Below, piece after piece: positions 16,281 through 25,424 of a stretch of 64,000 nucleotides of DNA (position 1 is its first letter; every line of letters starts with the position of its first letter). The translations under genes were made by a program, and so were the position numbers. Source of the stretch: JACQAP01 sp035548375 (GTDB taxonomy: Bacteria > Pseudomonadota > Gammaproteobacteria > Burkholderiales > JACQAP01); the NCBI GenBank assembly GCA_035548375.1, contig DASZTG010000096.1:58933-122932 (forward strand), written 5' to 3'. The notes under the pieces are model-generated. The model had not been told where the DNA came from. It was given only the letters and a program-made list of their open reading frames with translations, and ran no database searches.

Positions 16281-17726
16281 TCAGCCGGGGCCCGGCCCGC
16301 CCAGCTTCCTTTTCAGAATCTCGTTGACCTGGGCGGGGTTTGCCTTGCCCTTGCTGGCCTTCATGACCTGGCCGACCAGCGAATTGAAAGCCTGCAGCTT
16401 GCCGCCGCGATAGTCGGCGACCTGCTGTGCGTTCGCTGCCATGACGTCGTCGACCATCTTCCCGATCGCGCCGGCGTCGGAAATCTGCTTCAGCCCCTTT
16501 TTTTCGATGATCGCATCGGCGCTGCCTTCGCCGGCCCACATCGCGTCGAAGACTTCCTTGGCGATCTTGCCCGAAATCGTGCCGTCGGCGAGGCGCTTTA
16601 CGAGGCCGGCGAGCGAATCGGCGGCGATCGGCGAGGCGGCAATGTCGATTTCTTCACGGTTCAGGCGCGCCGAGAGTTCGCCCATGATCCAGTTCGCGGC
16701 GAGCTTGGCATGCGCACGACCGAGCCGTTTCGCGACGGTTTCGAAATAGGTCGCAGTTTCCAGGGATTGCGTCAGGAGCTTGGCGTCGTATTCCGTGACT
16801 TCGTATTCGGACGCGAACCGCGCGCGCATTTGCTCCGGGAGTTCCGGCAACCCGGAAGCGACTTCCTGTTTCCACTGTTCCGAAATTTCCAGCGGCAGCA
16901 AGTCGGGATCGGGGAAGTAGCGGTAATCGTGCGCATCCTCTTTCGTGCGCATCATGCGCGTCTCGCCCTTGTCCGGATCGAACAGCACCGTCGCCTGCTG
17001 GATCTTGCCGCCGTCCTCCAGCGCGTCGATCTGCCATTTCACTTCGTATTCGATCGCCTGCTGCAGGAAGCGGAAGGAGTTCAGGTTCTTGATCTCGCGA
17101 CGCGTGCCCAGCGGCGCGCCCGGCCGCCGCACGGAGACGTTGGCGTCGCAGCGGAACGACCCTTCCTGCATGTTGCCGTCGCAAATGCCGATCCAGCGCA
17201 CCAGCGAGTGCAGCGCCTTTGCATAGGCGACGGCTTCCTCGGCGGAGCGCATGTCGGGCTCGGAGACGATTTCCAGCAGCGGCGTGCCGGCGCGATTCAG
17301 GTCGATGCCGCTCATGCCGTGGAAATCCTCGTGCAGGGATTTGCCCGCGTCCTCCTCGAGGTGCGCGCGCGTGAGGCGAACGGTCTTTTCGCCATCCGCG
17401 GTGTGGATGGTCAGGCTGCCGCCCTGCACGACCGGCACCTCGAACTGGCTGATCTGGTAGCCCTTGGGAAGGTCGGGATAGAAATAATTCTTGCGCGCGA
17501 AAATCGAGCGCCGGTTGATCGTCGCGCCGATTGCCAATCCGAACTTGATGGCGCGCTCCACTGCACCCCGGTTCAATACCGGCAGCGAACCCGGCAACGC
17601 CACGTCCACCACGCTCGCCTGCGTGTTGGGCGAGGCACCGAACGCGGTGGGCGCGCTCGAAAAAATCTTGGACACGGTCGACAGCTGCGCGTGAGTCTCC
17701 AGCCCGATCACAATTTCCCAGGTCAT
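16281..17726 (-). CDS. gatB: Asp-tRNA(Asn)/Glu-tRNA(Gln) amidotransferase subunit B
   Basis: tRNA-binding and kinase subunit of GatCAB, which amidates misacylated Glu-tRNA(Gln) or Asp-tRNA(Asn). The true start is ATG at 17726 (MTWEIVIGLETHAQL), giving 481 residues; the longer upstream open frame is antisense noise over gatA. Family motifs seen are FYPDLPKGYQISQFE, LEEDAGKSLHE, DLNRAGTPLLEIVSEPD and RCDANVSVRRPG. The C-terminal YqeY-like domain ends in NEILKRKLGG. It overlaps gatA by four bases. The genome therefore probably makes Gln- and/or Asn-tRNA by transamidation. Confidence 0.97.
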   Translation of the reverse strand: MTWEIVIGLETHAQLSTVSKIFSSAPTAFGASPNTQASVVDVALPGSLPVLNRGAVERAIKFGLAIGATINRRSIFARKNYFYPDLPKGYQISQFEVPVVQGGSLTIHTADGEKTVRLTRAHLEEDAGKSLHEDFHGMSGIDLNRAGTPLLEIVSEPDMRSAEEAVAYAKALHSLVRWIGICDGNMQEGSFRCDANVSVRRPGAPLGTRREIKNLNSFRFLQQAIEYEVKWQIDALEDGGKIQQATVLFDPDKGETRMMRTKEDAHDYRYFPDPDLLPLEISEQWKQEVASGLPELPEQMRARFASEYEVTEYDAKLLTQSLETATYFETVAKRLGRAHAKLAANWIMGELSARLNREEIDIAASPIAADSLAGLVKRLADGTISGKIAKEVFDAMWAGEGSADAIIEKKGLKQISDAGAIGKMVDDVMAANAQQVADYRGGKLQAFNSLVGQVMKASKGKANPAQVNEILKRKLGGPGPG

Positions 17727-19180
17727 GCGCCGAATCCTTTCGGGATCCGCTTGTGCCAGTCGGTCGCGAGTTGATACCGGTGCGCGACGCCAAGCAGCTT
17801 CGCTTCTTCGAAATAATTCGCCATGAGTTGCAAGCCGACGGGGCGACCCTTGGCGCCGAAGCCGCAGGGAATGCTCATGCCGGGAATGCCCGCGAGGCTG
17901 CCCGGGATCGTGTAGAGGTCGGACAGGTACATCGAAACCGGATCGGCCGCTTTTTCGCCGAAGCCGAAAGCCACGCTGGTCGTGACCGGGCCGGCGATGA
18001 CGTCGCATTGTTGGAAGGCGCGCTGGAATTCATCGGCGATGATGCGGCGAACCTTTTGCGCCTGGATGTAATAGGCATCGTAGTAGCCGTGCGACAGCAC
18101 GTAGGTTCCGATCAGGATGCGCCGGCGCGGCTCCGGGCCGAACCCCTCCGCGCGGGATTTCCGGATCATGTCGTCGATGTCGGCATAGTTCGCCGCGCGA
18201 TGACCGTAACGCACGCCGTCGAACCGGCTCAGGTTCGAGGAGCATTCCGCCGGGGCGATGACGTAGTAGACCGGAATGCCGAGCGCTGCGTTCGGCAGCG
18301 AGATGTCGACCAGCTTGGCGCCCATCCGTGCGTACTCGGCAAGCGCCTCCCGCACGGCTTTCTCGACATCGGGCTGCAGGCCTTCTCCGAAAAATTCCTT
18401 CGGTACGCCGATGCGCAATCCCTTGACGTCGCTCGCCAGCTCGCGCGTGTAGTCTTCCTTCTGCCTGTCGACGCTGGTCGAATCCTTTTCGTCGAATCCG
18501 AGCATGGCGTTGAAGATCAGCGCCGCGTCCTGCGCCGACGCGGTCATGATCCCGGCCTGGTCGAGGCTGGACGCGAACGCGATCATGCCCCAGCGCGACG
18601 CGCGGCCGTAGGTCGGCTTGATGCCGGTGATGCCGGAAAACGCCGCGGGCTCGCGAATGGAACCGCCGGTGTCGGTGGCCGTGGCCGCGGGAGCGATGCG
18701 GGCCGCCACCGCCGCCGCGGACCCGCCCGAGCTGCCACCCGGAACGGCGCCCTTGTCCCACGGGTTGAGCACGTTGCCGTAATGGCTGTTCTCGTTGGAC
18801 GAACCCATCGCGAACTCGTCGCAGTTCAGCTTGCCGAGCGCCACCATGCCGGCGTTCGCGAGGTTTTCGACCACGGTCGCGTCGAACGGGCTCATGTAAC
18901 CCTTGAGCATGCGCGACGACGCGGTCGACGCGAAGTCGCGGGTCACGAATATGTCCTTGTGCGCGATCGGCACGCCGGTCAGCGGCGTGGCATCGCCGCG
19001 CGCGATGCGTTCGTCGGCCGCGCGCGCCTGCTTCAAGGTGATTTCCGGGCGCACGTCGAGGAAGGCGTTGAGTTCCCTGTGGCGCTCGATGCGTTCGAGG
19101 TATTGCCCGGCCAGCTCGACCGCCGAGATTTCCCGGGATGCCAGCGCGCAGCCGAGTTCGGCCACCGACTTTTCGAACAC
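17723..19180 (-). CDS. gatA: Asp-tRNA(Asn)/Glu-tRNA(Gln) amidotransferase subunit A
   Basis: Glutaminase subunit of GatCAB, an amidase-signature enzyme. The 485-residue protein shows the catalytic Lys in PIAHKDIFV, the cis-Ser region PGGSSGGSAAAVAA and the nucleophile Ser in DTGGSIREPAAFSG. The family stretch GIKPTYGRASRWGMIAFASS and the C-terminal GFGAKGRPVGLQLMANYFEE are also present. It sits between gatC (8 bases upstream) and gatB (4-base overlap), in the standard gatC-gatA-gatB order. Confidence 0.98.
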   Translation of the reverse strand: MFEKSVAELGCALASREISAVELAGQYLERIERHRELNAFLDVRPEITLKQARAADERIARGDATPLTGVPIAHKDIFVTRDFASTASSRMLKGYMSPFDATVVENLANAGMVALGKLNCDEFAMGSSNENSHYGNVLNPWDKGAVPGGSSGGSAAAVAARIAPAATATDTGGSIREPAAFSGITGIKPTYGRASRWGMIAFASSLDQAGIMTASAQDAALIFNAMLGFDEKDSTSVDRQKEDYTRELASDVKGLRIGVPKEFFGEGLQPDVEKAVREALAEYARMGAKLVDISLPNAALGIPVYYVIAPAECSSNLSRFDGVRYGHRAANYADIDDMIRKSRAEGFGPEPRRRILIGTYVLSHGYYDAYYIQAQKVRRIIADEFQRAFQQCDVIAGPVTTSVAFGFGEKAADPVSMYLSDLYTIPGSLAGIPGMSIPCGFGAKGRPVGLQLMANYFEEAKLLGVAHRYQLATDWHKRIPKGFGA

Positions 19181-19188
19181 GCCGCCCC

Positions 19189-19476
19189 CTACTCGATGAC
19201 GCGCGGAACGAGGAACAGCCCGTCCTGTGCGGCCGGCGCGTTTTTCATGAGCGCTTCGCGATCGGGGCCACCCTTCGCGGCGTCATCGCGAAGGCGCTGG
19301 CCGCCGCCGAGCGGATGCGACATCGGCTCGATGCCGGTGGTGTCGACGGATTGCAACTGCTCGATCATCCCGAAAATGTCGTTCAGCTGCGCGAGCGTGC
19401 GCTCCGACTCGGCCTCGGTGATCTCGATGCGCGCGAGGTGCGCGATGCGTGTGACGTCGCTTGGGGCAAGTGGCAT
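19189..19476 (-). CDS. gatC: Asp-tRNA(Asn)/Glu-tRNA(Gln) amidotransferase subunit C
   Basis: Small assembly subunit wrapping the GatA-GatB interface. Start at the ATG at 19476 (MPLAPSDVTRIAHLARIEI) gives 95 residues, the normal GatC size; an in-frame ATG at 19548 would add an unlikely Arg/Pro-rich extension. Other typical stretches are LAQLNDIFGMIEQLQSVDT and GIEPMSHPLG near the middle. It is first in the gatCAB operon and divergent from mreB, with a 210-base gap between them. Confidence 0.95.
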   Translation of the reverse strand: MPLAPSDVTRIAHLARIEITEAESERTLAQLNDIFGMIEQLQSVDTTGIEPMSHPLGGGQRLRDDAAKGGPDREALMKNAPAAQDGLFLVPRVIE

Positions 19477-19686
19477 TGGCGGAATTCTTTCGATCGGTCG
19501 CCGCGGCCGAAGTGGCCGGGAATCCTGGCCGTCGCCGATGCCGGACACCCGCCGGCTTCGACCCGTATTTTGTTAACCGCAGCAGGGCGATAGGGTATCA
19601 TACGGCATTCTTTTTTCCGCACTGCCGCACACTTAAGAATCGCCGGCATTCGCCAAACCCCGGAAGCAAAGGACTCGGATCAATTC

Positions 19687-20730
19687 ATGTTCGGATTTCT
19701 CAATGGCTACTTTTCCAACGACCTGGCGATCGACCTCGGGACCGCCAACACGCTGATCTACGTCCGCAGCAAGGGCATCGTCCTGAACGAACCTTCGGTG
19801 GTGGCGATTCGCCAGGAAGGCGGGCCGAACGGCAAGAAGGTCATCCAGGAAGTCGGCCTCGCCGCCAAGCAGATGCTCGGCCGCACGCCGGGCAACATCA
19901 CGGCCATCCGGCCGATGAAGGACGGCGTGATCGCCGACTTCACCGTCACCGAGCAGATGCTCAAGCAGTTCATCAAGAAGGTCCACGACTCCCGCCTGTT
20001 TTCGCCCAGCCCGCGCATCGTCATCTGCGTGCCCTGCGGCTCCACCCAGGTCGAGCGCCGCGCGATCCGCGAATCGGCGTACGGCGCGGGCGCGCGCAAG
20101 GTCGAGCTGATCGAGGAGCCGATGGCCGCGGCCATCGGCGCCGGCCTGCCGGTCGAGGAAGCCACCGGCTCGATGGTGGTGGACATCGGCGGCGGCACCA
20201 CCGAAGTCGGCGTCATCTCGCTGGGCGGCATCGTCTACTCCGGTTCGGTCCGCGTCGGCGGCGACAAGTTCGACGAGGCCATCATCAACTACATCCGCCG
20301 CAATTACGGCATGCTGATCGGCGAGACCACGGCCGAGGAAATCAAGAAGGAAATCGGCTCGGCCTTCCCGGGGTCGGAAGTGCGCGAGAAGGAAGTCAAG
20401 GGCCGCAACCTGGCCGAAGGCATTCCGCGCAGCTTCACCATCTCCAGCAACGAAATACTCGAAGCCCTGACCGATCCGCTGAACAGCATCGTCAGCGCGG
20501 TGAAATCGGCGCTCGAGCAGACGCCTCCCGAGCTCGGCGCGGACATCGCCGAGAAGGGCATGGTCCTGACCGGCGGCGGCGCGCTGTTGCGCGACATCGA
20601 CCGGCTGCTGATGGAGGAAACCGGGTTGCCGGTCATCGTCGCCGACGATCCGCTGACCTGCGTGGTTCGCGGTTCCGGCCGGGCGCTCGAGAAAGTCGAC
20701 AAACTGGCCACGATCTTCACGAACGACTGA
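19687..20730 (+). CDS. mreB: Rod-shape-determining actin homologue MreB
   Basis: Cytoplasmic actin-like filament that guides lateral cell-wall synthesis. The 347-residue protein starts with the amphipathic, membrane-binding N-terminus MFGFLNGYFSNDLAIDLGTA. It has the nucleotide-binding motifs DLGTANTLIYV, VCVPCGSTQVERRAI, VVDIGGGTTEVGVISLGG and TGGGALLRDID. It heads a run mreB-mreC-mreD-mrdA-rodA-rlpA, the standard elongasome order. In the 210-base upstream region TTGTTA (19570-19575) and TATCAT (19596-19601) resemble promoter boxes, but their 20-base spacing is long. Confidence 0.98.
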   Translation: MFGFLNGYFSNDLAIDLGTANTLIYVRSKGIVLNEPSVVAIRQEGGPNGKKVIQEVGLAAKQMLGRTPGNITAIRPMKDGVIADFTVTEQMLKQFIKKVHDSRLFSPSPRIVICVPCGSTQVERRAIRESAYGAGARKVELIEEPMAAAIGAGLPVEEATGSMVVDIGGGTTEVGVISLGGIVYSGSVRVGGDKFDEAIINYIRRNYGMLIGETTAEEIKKEIGSAFPGSEVREKEVKGRNLAEGIPRSFTISSNEILEALTDPLNSIVSAVKSALEQTPPELGADIAEKGMVLTGGGALLRDIDRLLMEETGLPVIVADDPLTCVVRGSGRALEKVDKLATIFTND

Positions 20731-20740
20731 GAAGAAACCC

Positions 20741-20868
20741 GTGAGGCGAAAGGGGTGAGGGGAGAGGGGTGAGCGTCAAGCGAGTTTCCCGCAAGCCGGT
20801 TCCGGTGTCAGGCATCGCCGTCCCCGCAGGGCTGTTTCTCTCCTTACTCCTCACTCCTCGCTCCTCAC
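20741..20868. repeat. Inverted pair of purine-rich heptamer arrays between mreB and mreC
   Basis: The left arm (20741-20775) is five period-7 units of the form GNRAGGN. The right arm (20841-20868) is four units of the same family on the opposite strand. A 65-base spacer lies between. Transcribed, the arms could pair imperfectly into a large hairpin between mreB and mreC, followed shortly by the mreC start at 20889. It resembles a small non-autonomous element or a REP-like extragenic repeat. Other members of the family are at 10586, 25383 and 35930. Confidence 0.65.
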
Positions 20869-20888
20869 GCTGTTCGCGACAGCGCTGA

Positions 20889-21791
20889 ATGGAATACACG
20901 CCGCCGCCATTCTTCAAACGGGGTCCCAGCCTTCTCGCCCGCCTCGGTTTCTTCGCCGTCCTGTCCCTGCTGCTGCTATACGCCGACGCTCGCTTCCACT
21001 ACATGGAGTCGATGCGCAAGGTCATCGCCATCGTTCTCTATCCCTTCCAGGAGCTGGCGGACATGCCCGGGCAGGCGGCAACCCGGATCGGCAGCTTTTT
21101 TGTCTCGCAGTCTTACCTGCAGCGCGAGAATGACCGCCTGACGCATGAGAATTTCCTTCACGCGGGACAGCTGCAAGCGCAGCAGGCCTTGATGGCGGAA
21201 AACCAGCACCTGCGCCAGTTGCTGGAAATGCAGGAAAAAGCCGAGCAGACCTCGACCGTCGCGGAGATCCTGTACGTCGGTCGCGATCCGTTCGGCCGCA
21301 AGGTCATCATCGACAAGGGCTCCTCCCAGGGCATCGAAGACGGCTCGGCAGTGGTCGACGACACGGGCCTCATCGGCCAGGTGGTCAGGGCCTATCCCTG
21401 GACCGCCGAAGTCGCGCTGATCAGCGACCGCGAGCAGGTCGTTCCCGCCCAGGTCGTGCGCAACGGGCTGCGCGCCGCAGTGTTCGGGATCGGATTCGAC
21501 GGCGCGCTCGACCTGCGCTTCATGCCCGTCAATGCCGACATCGAGAACGGTGACGTGCTGGTGACCTCGGGCATCGATGGCGTCTATCCGCCTGGCCTGC
21601 CGGTTGCCGTGGTCTCGAACATCGAGCGCAACGCCGCCTATCCGTTCGCCAAGATCACCTGCACGCCGTCGGCGGGCCCGAACCGCAACCGCCAGGTGCT
21701 GGTGATGTCGCGGCTGGCGCCCTTGCCCGATTATCCGGTCGCGCCCGAGGCCAGGAAGGCCAGGACGAAAAAGTCGAGGAAGGGCGGATGA
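20889..21791 (+). CDS. mreC: Rod-shape-determining protein MreC
   Basis: Bitopic inner-membrane protein that activates the PBP2-RodA elongasome from the periplasm. The 300-residue protein has one N-terminal transmembrane helix (LARLGFFAVLSLLLLYADAR), a coiled coil (about residues 75-115: LQRENDRLTHENFLHAGQLQ) and the MreC beta domain (VGRDPFGRKVIIDKGSSQGI, VTSGIDGVYPPGLPVAVV). The C-terminus is Lys/Arg rich. It overlaps mreD by four bases and is separated from mreB by an inverted heptamer-repeat pair. Confidence 0.96.
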   Translation: MEYTPPPFFKRGPSLLARLGFFAVLSLLLLYADARFHYMESMRKVIAIVLYPFQELADMPGQAATRIGSFFVSQSYLQRENDRLTHENFLHAGQLQAQQALMAENQHLRQLLEMQEKAEQTSTVAEILYVGRDPFGRKVIIDKGSSQGIEDGSAVVDDTGLIGQVVRAYPWTAEVALISDREQVVPAQVVRNGLRAAVFGIGFDGALDLRFMPVNADIENGDVLVTSGIDGVYPPGLPVAVVSNIERNAAYPFAKITCTPSAGPNRNRQVLVMSRLAPLPDYPVAPEARKARTKKSRKGG

Positions 21792-22324
21792 GCAATTCCC
21801 CGCTGTTCGGCAGGATCAGCCCGAGCGAGGAAATCCTGCTGCCGGTCAAGCCGGCCTACATCGCGATCTCGCTGTTCGTGGCGATGATGATCAACCTGCT
21901 GCCGCTGACCGGCTGGATCCTGGCGGCGCGGCCGGACTTCGTGGCGCTGGTGCTGCTGTACTGGGGCGTGCACCAGCCGCGCAAGATCGGCTTCCTGCCG
22001 GCATTCCTGCTGGGACTGTTGATGGACGTGGCGGATGGCAGCCTGTTCGGACAGCACGCGCTTGCCTACACGGTCATGATGTACGCCGCCATCGCCCTGC
22101 ATCGGCGCGTGTCGATGTTCGACGTGCGCCACCAGATCCTGCACGTGCTGCCCATCCTCGTGGTCATGCAGCTGATCGTGTTCGGCGTGCGCCATGCCGC
22201 CGGCGGCGTGTTTCCGGGCTGGTGGTACCTCATGCCCAGCATCACGGGCGCCGTGCTCTGGCCGGTCACCGACCTGCTGCTGAAGATTCCGCTGCGGCCG
22301 CGGACCGACCCGGACGAGGCGTGA
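21788..22324 (+). CDS. mreD: Rod-shape-determining protein MreD
   Basis: Polytopic inner-membrane component of the elongasome. The 178-residue protein has about five hydrophobic segments, among them YIAISLFVAMMINLLPLTGW and PDFVALVLLYWGVHQPRKIG. The MreD family pattern GFLPAFLLGLLMDVADGSLFG follows, then LAYTVMMYAAIALHRRV and HVLPILVVMQLIVFGVRHA. The start overlaps the mreC stop (ATGA). A 54-base gap separates it from mrdA. Confidence 0.95.
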   Translation: MSNSPLFGRISPSEEILLPVKPAYIAISLFVAMMINLLPLTGWILAARPDFVALVLLYWGVHQPRKIGFLPAFLLGLLMDVADGSLFGQHALAYTVMMYAAIALHRRVSMFDVRHQILHVLPILVVMQLIVFGVRHAAGGVFPGWWYLMPSITGAVLWPVTDLLLKIPLRPRTDPDEA

Positions 22325-22378
22325 GCAGAAAAATCGCGGATCTGGCGGCCTCCCGGCGATGAGTCGCGGCGTTGAGCA

Positions 22379-24295
22379 ATGAATCGTAGCGTCGAGCTTC
22401 GCGACCACCAGCGCGAGCTGTACTACTTCCAGCTGCGGCTGGCCTTCGTCGGCAGCGCCGTGCTGTTCGCCTTCTTCGTGCTGCTGGTGCGCTTCTTCTA
22501 CGTGCAGGTCATCCAGCACGACTACTACCACACGCTCGCCGAGCAGAACCGCATCTTCATCGTGCCGGTGGTGCCGAACCGCGGCCTCATCCTGGACCGA
22601 AACGGCGTGGTCATCGCGCACAACTTCTCGGCGTACACGCTGGAAATCACGCCCACGCTCGCGGGCGACCTCGAGCAGACCATCACCGACCTGTCGACGC
22701 TGGTCGAGATCACGCCCAAGGATCGCAAGCGCTTCCAGAAGCTGCTCGAGGAAGGACACGACTTCGCGAGCATCCCGATCCGCACGCGGCTGAACGACGA
22801 GGAAGTGGCGCGCTTCGCGGTCAACAATTTCCGGTTTCCCGGCGTCGAGATCAACGCCAGGCTGTTCCGCCACTATCCGAATGCGGAAGTCGCGTCGCAC
22901 GTGGTCGGCTACATCGGCCGCATCAGCGACAACGACGTCGAGCAGCTCAGGAAGGAAGGCACCGCCGCGAACTACAGCGCGTCGGACTACATCGGCAAGG
23001 TCGGGCTCGAGCAGCGCTACGAAAAGGAATTGCGCGGCGTCACCGGCTACGAGCACGTGGAGACCGACGCCAACGGAAAATCCGTGCGCACGCTGCGCAG
23101 CATCCTGCCGGTGTCGGGCAATAACCTCACGCTCGCGCTCGACGCCAAGCTGCAGCAAGTGGCCGAGCAGGCCTTCGGCGAGCATCGCGGGTCGCTGGTC
23201 GCCATCGAGCCCAGGACCGGCGGCGTGCTGGCGCTGGTTTCGCGCCCCGGCTTCGACCCGAACCTGTTCGTCGAAGGCATCGACCCGCAGAACTGGGAGG
23301 CGCTGAACAATTCCCCGGACCACCCTCTCAACAACCGCGCGCTGCAGGGCGTTTATCCACCGGGGTCGACCTTCAAGCCTTTCATGGCGCTCGCCGGCCT
23401 GGAACTGGGCAAGCGCAAGCCGACGTTCACCATCAGCGATCCGGGCTACTTCGTGCTGAGCGGCGGCGGCGGCCACGTCTATCGCGACTGGAAGGCGGGC
23501 GGCCACGGCATGGTGGACCTGCACAAGGCGATCGTGCAGTCCTGCGATACCTATTTCTACGGCCTGGCGCAGGACCTCGGCATCGACGCCATCCACCAGT
23601 TCATCGGCCAGTTCGGGCTGGGACAGAAAACCGGCATCGACATCGACGGCGAGGTCAGTGGGCTGCTGCCCTCGCAGGAATGGAAGCAGAAGCGCTTCCA
23701 GCAAAAATGGTTCGTCGGCGACACCATCTCGGTGGGCATCGGCCAGGGCTACAACCTGGCAACACCGCTGCAACTCGCCTTCGCGACCGCCATCCTTGCC
23801 AATGACGGCCGCGTGTTCCGGCCGCACCTGGTCAAGCAGATCCAGGACAGCCAGACCGACGCCATCACGTTGATCGAACCGCAGCCGCGCGCGGAGATCC
23901 GGCTTTCCGACGAGAACGTGAAGCGCGTGCGCGACGCCATGATCGACGTAACGCGGCCCGGCGGCACGGCGGCCTACGCCGGACTGAACGCGAAATACCT
24001 GTTCGCCGGCAAGACCGGCACGGCGCAGGTGATCGGCATGAAGGGCCAGAAGTACGACGAAAAAAGCGTGAACGAGCGTCATCGCGACCACGCGCTGTTC
24101 ATCGCCTACGCGCCGGCGGACGATCCGAAGATCGCGATGGCGATCCTCGTCGAGAACGGCGGCCACGGCGGCAGCACGGCCGCGCCGATCGCGCGGCAAG
24201 TGCTCGACTACTACCTGCTGGGCAAGGAGCCGGCGCCGCCGAAGCCCGTCGCCAAGCCGAAGGAAGAACCCGAGGAGGAACCGGAGAATGATTAA
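22379..24295 (+). CDS. mrdA: Penicillin-binding protein 2 (elongation transpeptidase)
   Basis: Class B PBP that cross-links lateral-wall peptidoglycan in partnership with RodA. The 638-residue protein has an N-terminal transmembrane anchor (FVGSAVLFAFFVLLVRFFYV) and a PBP dimerisation domain (VPNRGLILDRNGVVIAHN). The transpeptidase domain has the active-site SxxK in PPGSTFKPF, the SxN-equivalent SCDTYFYGLAQ and the KTGTAQV motif. The tail is Pro/Glu/Lys rich. Its last eight bases overlap rodA, consistent with a fixed PBP2-RodA stoichiometry. Confidence 0.97.
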   Translation: MNRSVELRDHQRELYYFQLRLAFVGSAVLFAFFVLLVRFFYVQVIQHDYYHTLAEQNRIFIVPVVPNRGLILDRNGVVIAHNFSAYTLEITPTLAGDLEQTITDLSTLVEITPKDRKRFQKLLEEGHDFASIPIRTRLNDEEVARFAVNNFRFPGVEINARLFRHYPNAEVASHVVGYIGRISDNDVEQLRKEGTAANYSASDYIGKVGLEQRYEKELRGVTGYEHVETDANGKSVRTLRSILPVSGNNLTLALDAKLQQVAEQAFGEHRGSLVAIEPRTGGVLALVSRPGFDPNLFVEGIDPQNWEALNNSPDHPLNNRALQGVYPPGSTFKPFMALAGLELGKRKPTFTISDPGYFVLSGGGGHVYRDWKAGGHGMVDLHKAIVQSCDTYFYGLAQDLGIDAIHQFIGQFGLGQKTGIDIDGEVSGLLPSQEWKQKRFQQKWFVGDTISVGIGQGYNLATPLQLAFATAILANDGRVFRPHLVKQIQDSQTDAITLIEPQPRAEIRLSDENVKRVRDAMIDVTRPGGTAAYAGLNAKYLFAGKTGTAQVIGMKGQKYDEKSVNERHRDHALFIAYAPADDPKIAMAILVENGGHGGSTAAPIARQVLDYYLLGKEPAPPKPVAKPKEEPEEEPEND

Positions 24296-25382
24296 CCGGC
24301 TGTGGGCTTATCTGGTCAAGCACATCGACCGCTATCTGATGGGCCTGGTGTCCATCCTGCTGGTCATGGGCCTGATCACGCTGTTCAGCGCGTCGGGCGA
24401 AAGCTTCGACCGGGTGCTGGGCCAGGTCATCAACATTTGCGCGGCGCTGACCGTCATGTGGATCGCCGCCAACGTGCCGCTGCATTATCTTTCGCGCATC
24501 GCATTGCCGTTGTACGTGGTCGGGCTGGTGCTGCTGGTCGGCGTGGCCGTGGCCGGCGAAGTCGTGAATGGCGCGCGGCGCTGGCTCAACCTCGGCTTCA
24601 CGCGCATCCAGCCCTCCGAGCTCATGAAGATCGCGGTGCCGCTGCTGCTCGCCTGGTATTTCGATCGCTACGAGGCGATATTGAAGCCCCGCAACTTCGT
24701 CATCGGCGCGATACTCGTGGTGGTTCCGGTGCTGCTGATCGCCAGGCAACCGGACCTCGGCACCGCGTTGCTGGTCACGGCGGCGGGGTTCTACGTGCTG
24801 TTCCTCGCCGGGCTGTCGTGGAAAATCCTCGTGGGCCTGGGCGTGCTGGGCGGCGCCAGCCTGCCGTTCCTGTGGTCGATGCTGCACGACTACCAGCGCC
24901 AGCGCGTGCTCACCCTGCTCGATCCGTCGCAGGATCCGCTGGGCGCGGGTTATCACACGATCCAGTCGACCATCGCTTTGGGTTCCGGGGGATTCTTCGG
25001 CAAGGGCTGGCTGAACGGCACCCAGGCCCACCTGGATTTCCTGCCCGAGCGCACGACCGATTTCATCTTCGCCGTGTATGCCGAGGAATTCGGCATGATA
25101 GGCAACATCGTGCTGATGGTCATGTTCATGCTGGTGATCGGCCGCGGCCTGGTCATCGCCGCGAACGCGCCGACCTTGTTCACGCGCCTGCTCGCGGGCG
25201 CCGTCACGCTTACGTTCTTCACCTACGCCTTCGTCAACATGGGCATGGTCAGCGGCATCCTGCCGGTGGTGGGCGTGCCGCTGCCGCTGATCAGCTACGG
25301 CGGGACTTCGCTCGTGACCATATTGTTCGGCATGGGCTTGCTGATGAGCATCCACACGCACAGGCGCCTGGTCCAGACGTAG
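24288..25382 (+). CDS. rodA: SEDS-family peptidoglycan glycosyltransferase RodA
   Basis: Membrane polymerase that builds glycan strands from lipid II during elongation. The 364-residue, roughly ten-helix protein carries SEDS motifs GARRWLNLGFTRIQPSELMK, ARQPDLGTALLVTAAGFYVL, the long-loop sequence LNGTQAHLDFLPERTTDFIF with its catalytic-region acidic residues, and the C-terminal GVPLPLISYGGTSL. It overlaps mrdA and its TAG stop directly abuts the rlpA ATG. Confidence 0.97.
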   Translation: MINRLWAYLVKHIDRYLMGLVSILLVMGLITLFSASGESFDRVLGQVINICAALTVMWIAANVPLHYLSRIALPLYVVGLVLLVGVAVAGEVVNGARRWLNLGFTRIQPSELMKIAVPLLLAWYFDRYEAILKPRNFVIGAILVVVPVLLIARQPDLGTALLVTAAGFYVLFLAGLSWKILVGLGVLGGASLPFLWSMLHDYQRQRVLTLLDPSQDPLGAGYHTIQSTIALGSGGFFGKGWLNGTQAHLDFLPERTTDFIFAVYAEEFGMIGNIVLMVMFMLVIGRGLVIAANAPTLFTRLLAGAVTLTFFTYAFVNMGMVSGILPVVGVPLPLISYGGTSLVTILFGMGLLMSIHTHRRLVQT

Positions 25383-25424
25383 ATGAGGCGAGAGGCGCGA
25401 GGCGTAAGGCGCGAGGCGAGAAGG
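25383..25424 (+). repeat. Heptamer repeat encoding the rlpA N-terminus
   Basis: Six consecutive period-7 units of the GNRAGGN family begin exactly on the rlpA ATG (ATGAGGC, GAGAGGC and so on). Translated in the rlpA frame they give an Arg-rich stretch (MRREARGVRREARR) that forms the positively charged N-region of the signal peptide. Confidence 0.65.

Noticed and set aside
19570..19601. mreB promoter from TTGTTA and TATCAT
   Set aside because: The 20-base spacer is outside the usual 16-18 range; kept only as a remark under mreB.
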